Shown: positions 1 to 8,347 of the stretch, piece by piece
How the letters are laid out: each line of letters starts with the position of its first letter
How positions within the stretch are numbered: the first letter of the stretch is position 1
Assembly: GCA_964392065.1 (NCBI GenBank)
Contig: CAYMOG010000001.1
Coordinates: forward strand, 62,001 to 126,000
Length of the DNA stretch: 64,000 bases
Source of the DNA: JASBZA01 sp964392065
GTDB taxonomy: Bacteria > Bacillota > Clostridia > Saccharofermentanales > Fastidiosipilaceae
Reading direction: 5' to 3'
The notes under the pieces: generated by a model
Told to the model about the DNA's origin: nothing
Databases searched by the model: none
What the model saw: the letters and a program-made list of their open reading frames with translations, nothing else
Translations under genes and position numbers: made by a program

Positions 1-335
1 ATACTGGAGCGGTTACAAATAATGTTGAATTCTATAGAGAATTCGAAACCGCAGCAACGGAAGTTGGAGAAAAAGTCTGGCTACTTCCAAATGACGAAAA
101 CTTAAAAGAAATGAATAAAACGTCCAAGGTAGCCGACCTCGTGAATTCTGGTGGACGCGGTGCTGGTACAATCACTGCCGGTCTATTTGTAGGTGAATTT
201 CTAGCAAAAGACGATATTCCATGGTTACATTTAGATATTGCTGGTACAGCGTATGCAAGTAAGGCAAAAGGTTATTTACCAGAAAGAGCAAGAGGCGTTC
301 ACGTCAAAGCGTTATATCAGATGCTTAAGAAATAA
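1..335 (+). CDS. Leucyl aminopeptidase (M17), C-terminal part
   Basis: Partial gene: the reading frame is already open at base 3 and ends at a TAA at 333-335, so only about 110 C-terminal residues are present. M17 aminopeptidases are cytosolic hexameric di-metal enzymes that remove N-terminal residues from peptides. The family signature is seen in the order TGA near the window edge, GEKVWLLP, ADLVNSGGRGAG and finally WLHLDIAGTAY, which is the typical end of the catalytic domain. The metal-ligand motif NTDAEGR lies upstream of the window. An internal ATG at 111 is inside the conserved domain and is not the true start. A strong terminator follows, so it is the last gene of its transcript. Confidence 0.9.
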   Translation, partial: TGAVTNNVEFYREFETAATEVGEKVWLLPNDENLKEMNKTSKVADLVNSGGRGAGTITAGLFVGEFLAKDDIPWLHLDIAGTAYASKAKGYLPERARGVHVKALYQMLKK

Positions 336-379
336 ATTTCTTATTTCTTGCGCGAATTCCATAGATAACAAGTGCATAG

Positions 380-411
380 GTACAGGCTCCTTGGTGAGCT
401 TGTACTTTTTT
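380..411 (+). terminator. Intrinsic terminator after the aminopeptidase
   Basis: A 10-bp stem (GTACAGGCTC with GAGCTTGTAC, one G-U pair) and a short loop are followed by six T residues at 406-411. Confidence 0.85.
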
Positions 412-451
412 GCCTAGAACTTGAAAAAAACCTGAATTTCCATACTTTACG

Positions 452-460
452 TGCTAGTAT
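452..460 (+). promoter_or_regulatory. Possible extended -10 promoter for the ABC exporter operon
   Basis: TGCTAGTAT matches the extended -10 form TGnTAnnaT and lies about 38 bases before the ATG at 498, downstream of the terminator. No good -35 is seen at the expected distance. The call rests on position and the extended -10 only. Confidence 0.35.
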
Positions 461-497
461 AGCGTGCGATACGAAACAATTATAAGGAGCACTTCGG

Positions 498-2639
498 ATG
501 AGACACAAGAAGGAAAAATTCCGATTCAAAGATTTCGACCCGCTGAGCCCGCAAGATGCGTGGCGCTATAACGAGAATCCCTATCGCTGGGCATTTGCAT
601 TAGTAAGGCCAGTAAAATTTTTATATTTATTTTCCTATTTTTTAGTATTTGTTACGGCTGTGATGTCTATTATTCCAGGCATTGTCACGGGTTATTTCGT
701 TCAAGAAGTTCTAGTAAACCGAGATCATACAAATCTCTGGTTGTATATAGGGTTACTATTTGGTGTTCCCGCTGTCCGAGGTATTCTCTTTTTTATTATG
801 CGTAATACGCTGGATCATTGTTCTCAACATGCACAAATGCGCACAAGAGATGCTATGTATAGGCATTTACAGAAACTAGATCAGAGTTTTTATAATCGTA
901 CGCCTACAGGTACTATCATGTCCTATATTACGAGTGACTTAGATATGGTCCGTTTCTTCCTTAACTGGTCAGGGTTCACGACCATTGAACAACTACTCAT
1001 CTTTACAATTGGAGGGACGTATTTATTCTTCTTGAATTGGCGCTTGGCTTTGGCCACTTTAGTCGTGGTGCCTGTGTTATTTATTATCGGGCGTAAGCTC
1101 GAGCATCATATGTCTTACATGTGGCGCAATATTCGCCGGCAATTAGAGCTGCTTAATTCGGTTGTACAAGAAAACATCTCTGGAAATCGTGTCACTAGAG
1201 CCTTTGTTCGGAGTGCATATGAAATTGAGCGTTTCGAGAAGGAAAACTTAGACTACGCTAATTTAAATAAGGAAATTGCAGGAGTTCGGGCAAAATATGT
1301 TCCAGTGATGGATGGTTTAGCAAGTTTCATGGCGGTACCCGTAATCTTACTCGGTGGGTACTTAACTATTGAAGGGCATATGCAATTAGGAGAACTCGTA
1401 ACTTTTTATAGTCTCTTATTCGTTTTGTCTAATCCTACGAGAATGCTAGGCTGGTTAATCGATGAAATTAAGCATTTTTCTTCTTCTGCTCAGAAAATCA
1501 TTGAATTACTCATGACGAAAACATCGGTTGCATCGCCTGAGGATATTCAGTTGGCAGAAGAGCCAAAACAGATGGAGAACATCGTTCTTGAGGCAGCAAA
1601 AACATCGCCTGCTCAGGATGCATTCCAAAGACGCCAGGACAAGCGAAATGAGGATTATGTGAGTCGAAGATGGGACGGATCCTATCAATTACCCCAGCGT
1701 TCAGCTCGAGAAAAAGCAAGTCGAGGCTATAGACCAGAGGATAAGGCCTATACGCTTTCGGAATATGCGTGGAAAACAAGTAAGGCAAAAGCAGAGCTAG
1801 CGATTGACGACCTAGTCCAAGCGTATGCGAAAGAGTTTCCACAGATTAAAACACCTATTAGAGGAGAAGTTACCTTCGATAAGGTGAGTTATTCTTATGA
1901 CAAATTGGGCCAGAGCGTTTTAGCACTGAAGGACATCGATTTTTCGATTGCGGCAGGTCAAACCGTGGGTATTATAGGTGTGACAGGTTCAGGCAAAAGT
2001 TCACTCGTAGAGCTTATTTCCCGTTTGGACGATCCTACGAAGGGACGTATCCTAATTGATGGTGTAGACCTTAGAACCTATTCATTACAAGAGTTAAGAC
2101 GAAACATCGGCGTTGTTACTCAGGATGTTTTCTTATTCTCGGATAGTGTAGAAGGAAATATCGCTTTCGCAGATCCTCGTATGCCAGATGAACGGGTGCA
2201 TTTTGCGTCTGAAGTAGCGGTTGCCCAGGACTTCATTGAGAATATGGAATTCGGGTATGGAACCATTGTAGGGGAGCGCGGTGTGGGTTTATCCGGTGGC
2301 CAGAGACAACGTATCTCTCTAGCCCGTGCCATAGCAGGGGATCCCGCCATACTAATACTAGATGATACAACTTCTGCAGTAGATATGAATACGGATCAAG
2401 AAATTCGAGAGAATCTTGAACACTTCATGGCTCAGAAGACAATCTTCATTATTGCTCAGAGGATTTCTTCTATAAGAAATGCCGACATAATTTTCCTCTT
2501 GGATGATGGTGCAATTGTCGAGCGCGGTACCCATGATGAACTGGTAGCACTAGGTGGAGCCTATAAAGAAATTTACGATGTGCAGCTGGGAGACCAGAAA
2601 CAGGCACTAGAAATATTAGAGCTAGAAGGAGAGGAGTAA
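498..2639 (+). CDS. ABC exporter half-transporter, degenerate ATPase site, with large linker insert
   Basis: A 713-residue type IV (B-family) ABC exporter subunit: six-helix membrane domain about 40-335, ATPase domain about 455-700. Seen: Walker A GVTGSGKSS (494-502), intact signature LSGGQ (598-602), Walker B ending LDD (621-623) so the catalytic Glu is Asp, and Gln654 in place of the switch His. These are hallmarks of the non-catalytic site of heterodimeric exporters such as BmrCD or TM287/288. It pairs with the next gene, which starts one base after this stop. A strongly charged segment of about 105 residues (about 345-450) separates the two domains, where homologues have a short linker. 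Start chosen for AAGGAG at 484-489. Substrate unknown; drugs, peptides or lipids are all possible. Confidence 0.9.
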   Translation: MRHKKEKFRFKDFDPLSPQDAWRYNENPYRWAFALVRPVKFLYLFSYFLVFVTAVMSIIPGIVTGYFVQEVLVNRDHTNLWLYIGLLFGVPAVRGILFFIMRNTLDHCSQHAQMRTRDAMYRHLQKLDQSFYNRTPTGTIMSYITSDLDMVRFFLNWSGFTTIEQLLIFTIGGTYLFFLNWRLALATLVVVPVLFIIGRKLEHHMSYMWRNIRRQLELLNSVVQENISGNRVTRAFVRSAYEIERFEKENLDYANLNKEIAGVRAKYVPVMDGLASFMAVPVILLGGYLTIEGHMQLGELVTFYSLLFVLSNPTRMLGWLIDEIKHFSSSAQKIIELLMTKTSVASPEDIQLAEEPKQMENIVLEAAKTSPAQDAFQRRQDKRNEDYVSRRWDGSYQLPQRSAREKASRGYRPEDKAYTLSEYAWKTSKAKAELAIDDLVQAYAKEFPQIKTPIRGEVTFDKVSYSYDKLGQSVLALKDIDFSIAAGQTVGIIGVTGSGKSSLVELISRLDDPTKGRILIDGVDLRTYSLQELRRNIGVVTQDVFLFSDSVEGNIAFADPRMPDERVHFASEVAVAQDFIENMEFGYGTIVGERGVGLSGGQRQRISLARAIAGDPAILILDDTTSAVDMNTDQEIRENLEHFMAQKTIFIIAQRISSIRNADIIFLLDDGAIVERGTHDELVALGGAYKEIYDVQLGDQKQALEILELEGEE

Positions 2640-2640
2640 A

Positions 2641-4437
2641 ATGGCACAGAGAAACCGTTATGATCAAGATGAAATTCTTGAGAGTCCATTTGACTGGAAC
2701 CAATTTAAACGCATGCTCCAGTATGTGAAGCCCTACCAATCTAAACTTATATTCACATTAGTCATAACTATATTATCTTCTGCACTGAATCTATTGAGTC
2801 CAATGATACTTATGTTGGCACTTAATGAGGCTATTCCAAACGGAAACATGCCTATGTTATGGATTCTTGCAATAGCCTTTACAGTAATTATCCTAATCGC
2901 CAGTATACTAGGGGCGAAGCGTACGAAAAATATTACTTATGTGGGACAAAGTATTATTCATGATATTCGACTAGATATGTTTACACACCTACAGAAATTA
3001 CCCTTTAGCTATTTCGATTCTAGACCCCATGGGAAAATCCTTACACGTATTGTTCATTATGTAAACAGCGTAAGTGACCTCTTGTCTAATGTTTTGGTAA
3101 ATTCTATTGTAGAAGTGTTTTCACTTATCATTATTGTCGTATATATGCTTATGGTAGATTCTCAATTGACACTTTATGCCCTGGCCGGAATTCCATTCTT
3201 AGTGATTGCTATTCTTGCACTAAAAAATGTACAGCGAAAAGCGCAAATTATCTTCAACATGAAATCCTCTAATTTAAACGCTTATTCCCAAGAATCTGTA
3301 GAAGGGATGAAGATTACGCAGCTCTTTGCAAGAGAAGATATTAACAAGGAAATTTACCATGGCTTAAGTGCACAGTATCGCGTGCATTGGCGTAAGACAT
3401 TCTTCCGCCAAGTCCTCTTGTCGCCTATTGTGAGTATTATTTCCAATGCCACCATCGCTGTTCTCTATGCAGGCGCTGCATTGTGGATTCGCCAAGCCAA
3501 TGGCAGTCCACTAGAAGTTGGAACGGTGGTTGCTTTTGTTGGCTATATGGGTTATTTCTGGCTACCTATTACGAACCTGTCTAACTATTTCAATCAACTC
3601 TTAAATGGTGCTTCTTATATTGAAAGAATCTTCGAATTTCTCGATGAACCGCTTCAAATTACAGACGAAGCAGATGCTGTTCCCTTATCCAATGTTCTTG
3701 GAAATGTTGAATTTGAACATGTGCATTTCTCTTATGACAGTAGCAAAGTTATTCTAGAGGACTTGAGTTTCCAAGTGGCAGCTGGTGAATCGGTTGCCCT
3801 CGTAGGACCAACGGGAGCAGGTAAGTCTACAGTGGTAAACCTCATTTCACGTTTCTATAATTTAAATAGTGGAAGAATACTAATTGATGGCCAAGATATA
3901 CGTCATGTAACGCTTGATTCTTTGCGTCAGCAAATGGGTATTATGCTCCAAGAACCCTTCTTATTTCCTGGGACTATTCTAGAGAACATCCGCTATGGAA
4001 AGTTGGATGCCAGTGATGAAGAATGTATCGCTGCGGCCAAAGCGATTCGTGCCCATGAATTTATCATGCGTCACCCCGACGGATATGAGACTAAGATTCA
4101 AGAAGGTGGCGCTGGCGTATCGGCTGGTGAGAAACAACTTATTAGCTTTGCTCGCGTGATGCTATCGGATCCGGCATTATTAATCTTAGACGAGGCCACG
4201 TCATCCATAGATACGATGACAGAAAAAGCCTTACAAGAGGGTCTCGATGTACTTATGGCGAATCGAACTTCTTTTGTTATTGCACATAGGCTGTCGACAA
4301 TTAGAGAATGTGATAAAATCTTTTATATAGCAGATAAAGGTATAGCGGAATCTGGTCGTCATGACGATCTTATTTTGCGTAAAGGTCGTTACTTCGATTT
4401 ATATCGTAATCAACTTAAAGAAATTAAGAAAGTTTAG
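2641..4437 (+). CDS. ABC exporter half-transporter, catalytic partner
   Basis: A 598-residue ABC exporter half with a membrane domain about 25-325 and an ATPase domain about 355-590. Walker A is GPTGAGKST (389-397), Walker B ends LDE (516-518) with the catalytic Glu, and the switch His549 is present. Its signature is the degenerate VSAGE (493-497). In the dimer this signature faces the defective Walker site of the preceding subunit, so one site is dead and the other, built from this Walker site plus the partner's LSGGQ, is canonical. The two genes therefore encode complementary halves of one asymmetric exporter. The ribosome binding site GGAGAGGAG lies in the end of the upstream gene, so translation is probably coupled. 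Confidence 0.92.
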   Translation: MAQRNRYDQDEILESPFDWNQFKRMLQYVKPYQSKLIFTLVITILSSALNLLSPMILMLALNEAIPNGNMPMLWILAIAFTVIILIASILGAKRTKNITYVGQSIIHDIRLDMFTHLQKLPFSYFDSRPHGKILTRIVHYVNSVSDLLSNVLVNSIVEVFSLIIIVVYMLMVDSQLTLYALAGIPFLVIAILALKNVQRKAQIIFNMKSSNLNAYSQESVEGMKITQLFAREDINKEIYHGLSAQYRVHWRKTFFRQVLLSPIVSIISNATIAVLYAGAALWIRQANGSPLEVGTVVAFVGYMGYFWLPITNLSNYFNQLLNGASYIERIFEFLDEPLQITDEADAVPLSNVLGNVEFEHVHFSYDSSKVILEDLSFQVAAGESVALVGPTGAGKSTVVNLISRFYNLNSGRILIDGQDIRHVTLDSLRQQMGIMLQEPFLFPGTILENIRYGKLDASDEECIAAAKAIRAHEFIMRHPDGYETKIQEGGAGVSAGEKQLISFARVMLSDPALLILDEATSSIDTMTEKALQEGLDVLMANRTSFVIAHRLSTIRECDKIFYIADKGIAESGRHDDLILRKGRYFDLYRNQLKEIKKV

Positions 4438-4447
4438 TTTGTATAAT

Positions 4448-5545
4448 ATGGTAAGAAATATGAATGAACAATGCATAGAAGCTCTTAACTCTTTTCCTTT
4501 TGCAGGAGAAGTGGTTGGCGCACTACCCTACGGTGAGGGGCATGTCCATGAAACCTATTGTGTACATATCCAGGGGAAAAATACCAGCTGCACGAAGTAT
4601 ATCCTACAAAAAATTAATACCTATGCATTTAAGAAACCAGAAGAATTAATGGAAAACATCACGCTTATCTCCGATTTTTTGAGAGAACAGGCCATGGAGC
4701 ATGGAGAAGATCCCGATTTGTATCTCACGGTTATGAGAACAAGGGATCAGAAAAGCTTTTTTAAAGACAGTAAGGGAGAATACTGGAGAGTTTATCCTTT
4801 TATTGAGAATTCTATGAGTTTCCACCGCATTGAGTCTCCTAAACAGTTCTATGAAGCAGCCAAAGCTTTCGGAAATTTCCAGAAACAGCTATCAGGTTTT
4901 GATGCCCAGACATTACACACGACTATCGATCGTTTCCATGATACGAGAAATCGTTTCGCTCTGCTAGAAGATGCCGTACAAAATAATTTTTCGGGTCGAC
5001 TAGAAGATGTTCAAGAAGAACTCAAGGCACTAAATGACCGTAAAGATAAGGCCCCTTTCCTAATTGAGTTACATGAGAGAGGCGAACTTCCTGTACGTGT
5101 GACCCATAATGATACGAAACTCAATAATGTATTGTTTGATCGTTATACAGGACGAGCCATTGCGGTGATTGATTTGGATACGGTCATGCCTGGTTTATCG
5201 GCATTTGATTTCGGGGATGCTATTCGATTCGGCTGTAATCAAGCGGACGAGGACGAGAGAGACCTATCTAAGGTACGGTTCGACCATGAACTCTACGAAG
5301 TCTTTGTCAAAGGTTTCTTAGAGGGAACAGATGGTGCGCTCACAGACAAGGAAATTGAAGTGCTTCCCTGGGGAGCCTATATTATGACCTATGAGAATGC
5401 TATACGCTTCTTAACAGACCACTTAGATGGCGATAAGTATTTTCACATTACAAGAAATGGGCATAATTTAGATCGTTGTCGTACCCAAATTAGACTCTTA
5501 GAAGAGATGGAAAAAAATTGGGATAGATTACAAATTCAAGGGTAG
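4448..5545 (+). CDS. NahK-like N-acetylhexosamine 1-kinase family phosphotransferase
   Basis: An aminoglycoside-phosphotransferase-fold kinase of about 365 residues. The catalytic loop HNDTKLNN (about 220-227) and metal-binding IDLDT (about 241-245) are followed by MPGLSAFDFGDAIRFG. That run is typical of bifidobacterial NahK/LnpB, which makes GlcNAc-1-P or GalNAc-1-P from the free sugar. Similar proteins are often annotated loosely as aminoglycoside or homoserine kinases. The open frame extends up to 4361 inside the ABC gene, but ATG 4448 (or 4460) avoids that overlap. No strong ribosome binding site is seen, so coupling to the ABC gene is likely. It sits 10 bases after the exporter and 13 before a hexokinase, which supports a sugar-kinase role. 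The exact substrate is inference. Confidence 0.75.
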   Translation: MVRNMNEQCIEALNSFPFAGEVVGALPYGEGHVHETYCVHIQGKNTSCTKYILQKINTYAFKKPEELMENITLISDFLREQAMEHGEDPDLYLTVMRTRDQKSFFKDSKGEYWRVYPFIENSMSFHRIESPKQFYEAAKAFGNFQKQLSGFDAQTLHTTIDRFHDTRNRFALLEDAVQNNFSGRLEDVQEELKALNDRKDKAPFLIELHERGELPVRVTHNDTKLNNVLFDRYTGRAIAVIDLDTVMPGLSAFDFGDAIRFGCNQADEDERDLSKVRFDHELYEVFVKGFLEGTDGALTDKEIEVLPWGAYIMTYENAIRFLTDHLDGDKYFHITRNGHNLDRCRTQIRLLEEMEKNWDRLQIQG

Positions 5546-5558
5546 AGAGGATTAGAGT

Positions 5559-6869
5559 ATGGGAAAAGAAAGTATGCAAAACTTCTTACGAGGGATTGGT
5601 ATGTTAGCTACCGACATCTCTATGGAAGAAGAATGGAAGCGATTTCTAGAACATATGCGAAATGGGCTCAAGGGCGACCGGGCTCCAGAAGCCCTTCAAA
5701 TGATTCCAACCTACTTGAGTTTAGGAAAAAATGTTCCCATTAATGAAAAAGTTATTGTTATTGATGCAGGAGGGACAAACTTCCGTATTTGTACGCTTTA
5801 CTTCGATGACAAGCATCAGCCTATTATTGAGAACTTCCAGAATATGCCTATGCCTGGAAGCCAAGGTGAAGTGAGTCGACAAGAATTTTTCGGTATCATA
5901 GCAGAAGTATTGCTCCCTTATCTAGAATATAGTCAGAAAATAGGGTTTTGTTTTTCGTATCCTGCCGAAATTACACCTAATCATGATGGTAAAATCTTAG
6001 GCTTTACAAAAGAAGTACAATGCCCTGAAGCAGAAGGGGAGATATTAGGAGAATCCTTGCGTGGGACTCTAGCCGACTTAGGCTATAGCGGTGAACTTCA
6101 TGTTGTCGTCTTGAACGATACGGTAGCCGCACTCCTCGGTGGGTTTGCTGTAAGCAATATGCGAGAGTTTTCGTCCTATGTTGGTTTCATCTTGGGAACG
6201 GGTTTAAACGCGGCTTATATTGAAGAGAATATTAATATTCAGAAATTAAGAGGGCAAATTCCTCTTCTAAATAATATGTTGATTAACATAGAAGCAGGAA
6301 ATTATTTCGTGACCAAGCAATCCCTTGTTGATAAGCTAATTGATGAGGCATCGTCTAGTCCTGGTGCGTACCACTTGGAGAAACAGATTTCAGGTCGCTA
6401 TCAAGGACTCATTGCCTATCATATCTTGCAGTTGGCTGTGGAGGAAGAGAGCTTATTTTCGGATGCATTTAAACAGAAGTTCCAAGAAGTGGATGAAATT
6501 AAGAGTTATCAACTGGATAAGTTTATCGACGACCCCTATGGTGATAATTTATTGGCCGAGTTGACGGTTACCCTTGAGGACAAGGATAACGTTTATTATA
6601 TTATCGATGCGATATTTGAACGGGCGGCCATTCTCGTATCTGTCTTATTTGCGGCCATTCATGAGCAAACAGGTAAAGGTCTAAGCCCTACGAAGCCTCT
6701 AGCCATCACGATCGAGGGCACTACGTACTATAAATCCGAGATGTTCCGCAATAAGCTCGAATCCTACGTGAAGCAGTTTGTGAATGATAAACTAGGTTTT
6801 TATAACGAGTTTCTACAAGTAGAACATGCCAATCTTATGGGATCAGCCATTGCAGCTCTAGTAAATTAA
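5559..6869 (+). CDS. Hexokinase family protein (eukaryotic-type fold)
   Basis: 436 residues with the two-lobed hexokinase pattern rather than ROK or glucokinase. The phosphate-1 motif DAGGTNFR is at about 69-76, FSYPAEI at about 132-138, and LNDTVAALL at about 185-193 carries the expected catalytic Asp187. The adenosine-side motif LGTGLNAAY is at about 212-220. It would phosphorylate glucose or another hexose or hexosamine at C6 with ATP in the cytosol. The family is common in eukaryotes but patchy in bacteria. It follows the NahK-like kinase by 13 bases with a GAGAGG ribosome binding site, and ends at a strong terminator, so it closes the 498-6869 transcript. Specificity cannot be read from the sequence. 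Confidence 0.85.
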   Translation: MGKESMQNFLRGIGMLATDISMEEEWKRFLEHMRNGLKGDRAPEALQMIPTYLSLGKNVPINEKVIVIDAGGTNFRICTLYFDDKHQPIIENFQNMPMPGSQGEVSRQEFFGIIAEVLLPYLEYSQKIGFCFSYPAEITPNHDGKILGFTKEVQCPEAEGEILGESLRGTLADLGYSGELHVVVLNDTVAALLGGFAVSNMREFSSYVGFILGTGLNAAYIEENINIQKLRGQIPLLNNMLINIEAGNYFVTKQSLVDKLIDEASSSPGAYHLEKQISGRYQGLIAYHILQLAVEEESLFSDAFKQKFQEVDEIKSYQLDKFIDDPYGDNLLAELTVTLEDKDNVYYIIDAIFERAAILVSVLFAAIHEQTGKGLSPTKPLAITIEGTTYYKSEMFRNKLESYVKQFVNDKLGFYNEFLQVEHANLMGSAIAALVN

Positions 6870-6884
6870 TGCGATTGGATGAAG

Positions 6885-6925
6885 AAAAACTCCCGAATCT
6901 TATCTTGAGATTCGGGAGTTTAGAT
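6885..6925. terminator. Bidirectional terminator between hexokinase and lactate dehydrogenase genes
   Basis: A perfect 14-bp stem (AAACTCCCGAATCT with its complement, arms 6887-6900 and 6908-6921) has a 7-base loop. An A run on the left side makes it a terminator for the minus-strand gene ending at 6926. On the plus strand the T tract after the stem is short. Confidence 0.9.
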
Positions 6926-8347
6926 TTAGTTTCTGCCCACAACTTTACCTGGGTTTAATATGCCTTTGGGATCGAAAACGTGTTTTATGCCATCCATAAT
7001 TTCCATTTGACGATTTCCTACGGAGCTTTCTAGATAGGAGGTCTTGGCATAGCCAATACCATGTTCTCCAGAGACTTGGCCGCCTAGTTCTTTGGCCTTG
7101 TTATACATGCCTTCGAAGGCTTGATCTAGAACATACTCGAAGCGTTCATCGTCCATAGAGTCTTTACAGATATAGACATGGAGATTGCCGTCTCCCGCGT
7201 GCCCGAAACTTGGTAAGCGCACATCTAGTTCTTCAGATAATTTATGGGTATAGGCGATAAATTCTGCGATTTTCGTACGAGGCACGACGACGTCACATTC
7301 GTCCATGACACCGGCAGAGGCCTTGATGCCCTCGAGAAAGGAGCCACGAGCTGACCAGACGGTGTCTTTTCTTTCGTCTGTATCGACAATATAACAATCT
7401 ACTGCGCCTCTTTCTAAGCAGAGCTCTGCGACTTTCTCGTAATTCATCTCTGCTTCGGCCTTGGAAGCGGCATCGAAGGTCATAAGTAAGTAGGCGTCGT
7501 TCTTACTGTCAGGGAAGTTTTTGCCCAAGAAATCTTCAGAGAAAAGTATAGTAGCGCGTTCCATAAATTCAATTGCAGTAGGATTTGTATTACTCTGGAT
7601 AATTGCCGGTACGGTTTCCAAGGCCATGGCAATATTAGGGAAGGGGACCAGTAGACTTATAGAGTATTGGGGAAGCGGTAGAAGTTTCAAGGTCGCTTGC
7701 GTAATTATGCCTAGTGTACCTTCAGAACCAATAATCATATCTTTCAGGCTATAGCCTGAACTATTCTTGACGATTTTTCCGCCGAGGTGAAGAACCTCGC
7801 CATCAGCCAATACGACATGTAAACCGAGGACATAATCTCTGGTGACTCCATAACGCACAGCCCGCATGCCACCCGCATTGGTGCTAATATTACCACCAAT
7901 AGTTGCGGATTTTTCACCGGGATCGGGTGGGTATAAGTAATTATTTTTCTTACAATATTCCAGTAAATCCATGAGCAACATGCCAGGCTCTACTGTGATA
8001 CACATATTTTCTTCATCCAGCTCGATGACCTTATCCATAAGAGTTGTATCAATGATGATGCCACCATAAATTGCTACTGCAGAACCCACAAGTCCTGTAG
8101 CGGTACCGCGTGCAACAACAGGGATATTCCTATGATAAGCAAAACGCATAATACGGCTAACTTCTTCTTCTGTTACCACTTGCATCACGGCTTGAGGGAC
8201 ACCTGTATAGTGAGCGAGCTCATCATGATGATAATCCGGATTAATCTGATCTCCTGTAAAATAGCGATCGGCAGGTAATATTTTTGCCAACTCCTGGAAT
8301 TCTTCATCGCTCAAGCTGCGGTATTCTAATATTTCATTTTTATGCAT
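6926..8347 (-). CDS. lctD: FAD-linked D-lactate dehydrogenase/glycolate oxidase (LctD-like)
   Basis: 473 residues of the GlcD/D-LDH family. The N-terminal FAD-binding PCMH domain includes PVVARGTATGLVG and GGNISTNAGGMRAVRYG. The C-terminal FAD-oxidase domain carries SFGHAGDGNLH and SGEHGIGYAK. An open frame extends to 8407, but the ATG at 8347 has an ideal AAGGAGGAAC ribosome binding site and overlaps the etfA stop by only 8 bases, so 8347 is chosen. The order etfB-etfA-LDH matches the lctBCD set of Acetobacterium woodii. There the dehydrogenase forms a complex with Etf, oxidising lactate with NAD+ while consuming reduced ferredoxin. Function in that complex is inferred from gene order and family; a glycolate or other 2-hydroxyacid substrate is possible. 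Confidence 0.85.
   Translation of the reverse strand: MHKNEILEYRSLSDEEFQELAKILPADRYFTGDQINPDYHHDELAHYTGVPQAVMQVVTEEEVSRIMRFAYHRNIPVVARGTATGLVGSAVAIYGGIIIDTTLMDKVIELDEENMCITVEPGMLLMDLLEYCKKNNYLYPPDPGEKSATIGGNISTNAGGMRAVRYGVTRDYVLGLHVVLADGEVLHLGGKIVKNSSGYSLKDMIIGSEGTLGIITQATLKLLPLPQYSISLLVPFPNIAMALETVPAIIQSNTNPTAIEFMERATILFSEDFLGKNFPDSKNDAYLLMTFDAASKAEAEMNYEKVAELCLERGAVDCYIVDTDERKDTVWSARGSFLEGIKASAGVMDECDVVVPRTKIAEFIAYTHKLSEELDVRLPSFGHAGDGNLHVYICKDSMDDERFEYVLDQAFEGMYNKAKELGGQVSGEHGIGYAKTSYLESSVGNRQMEIMDGIKHVFDPKGILNPGKVVGRN

Noticed and set aside
1510..1842. 110-residue minus-strand frame opposite the ABC exporter insert
   Set aside because: I considered whether the insert region is a separate antisense gene. 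It has no start site and the plus-strand frame is continuous through both conserved domains.
4361..4447. Longer N-terminus of the NahK-like kinase
   Set aside because: It would overlap the ABC gene by 77 bases and adds a hydrophobic stretch not found in this kinase family.
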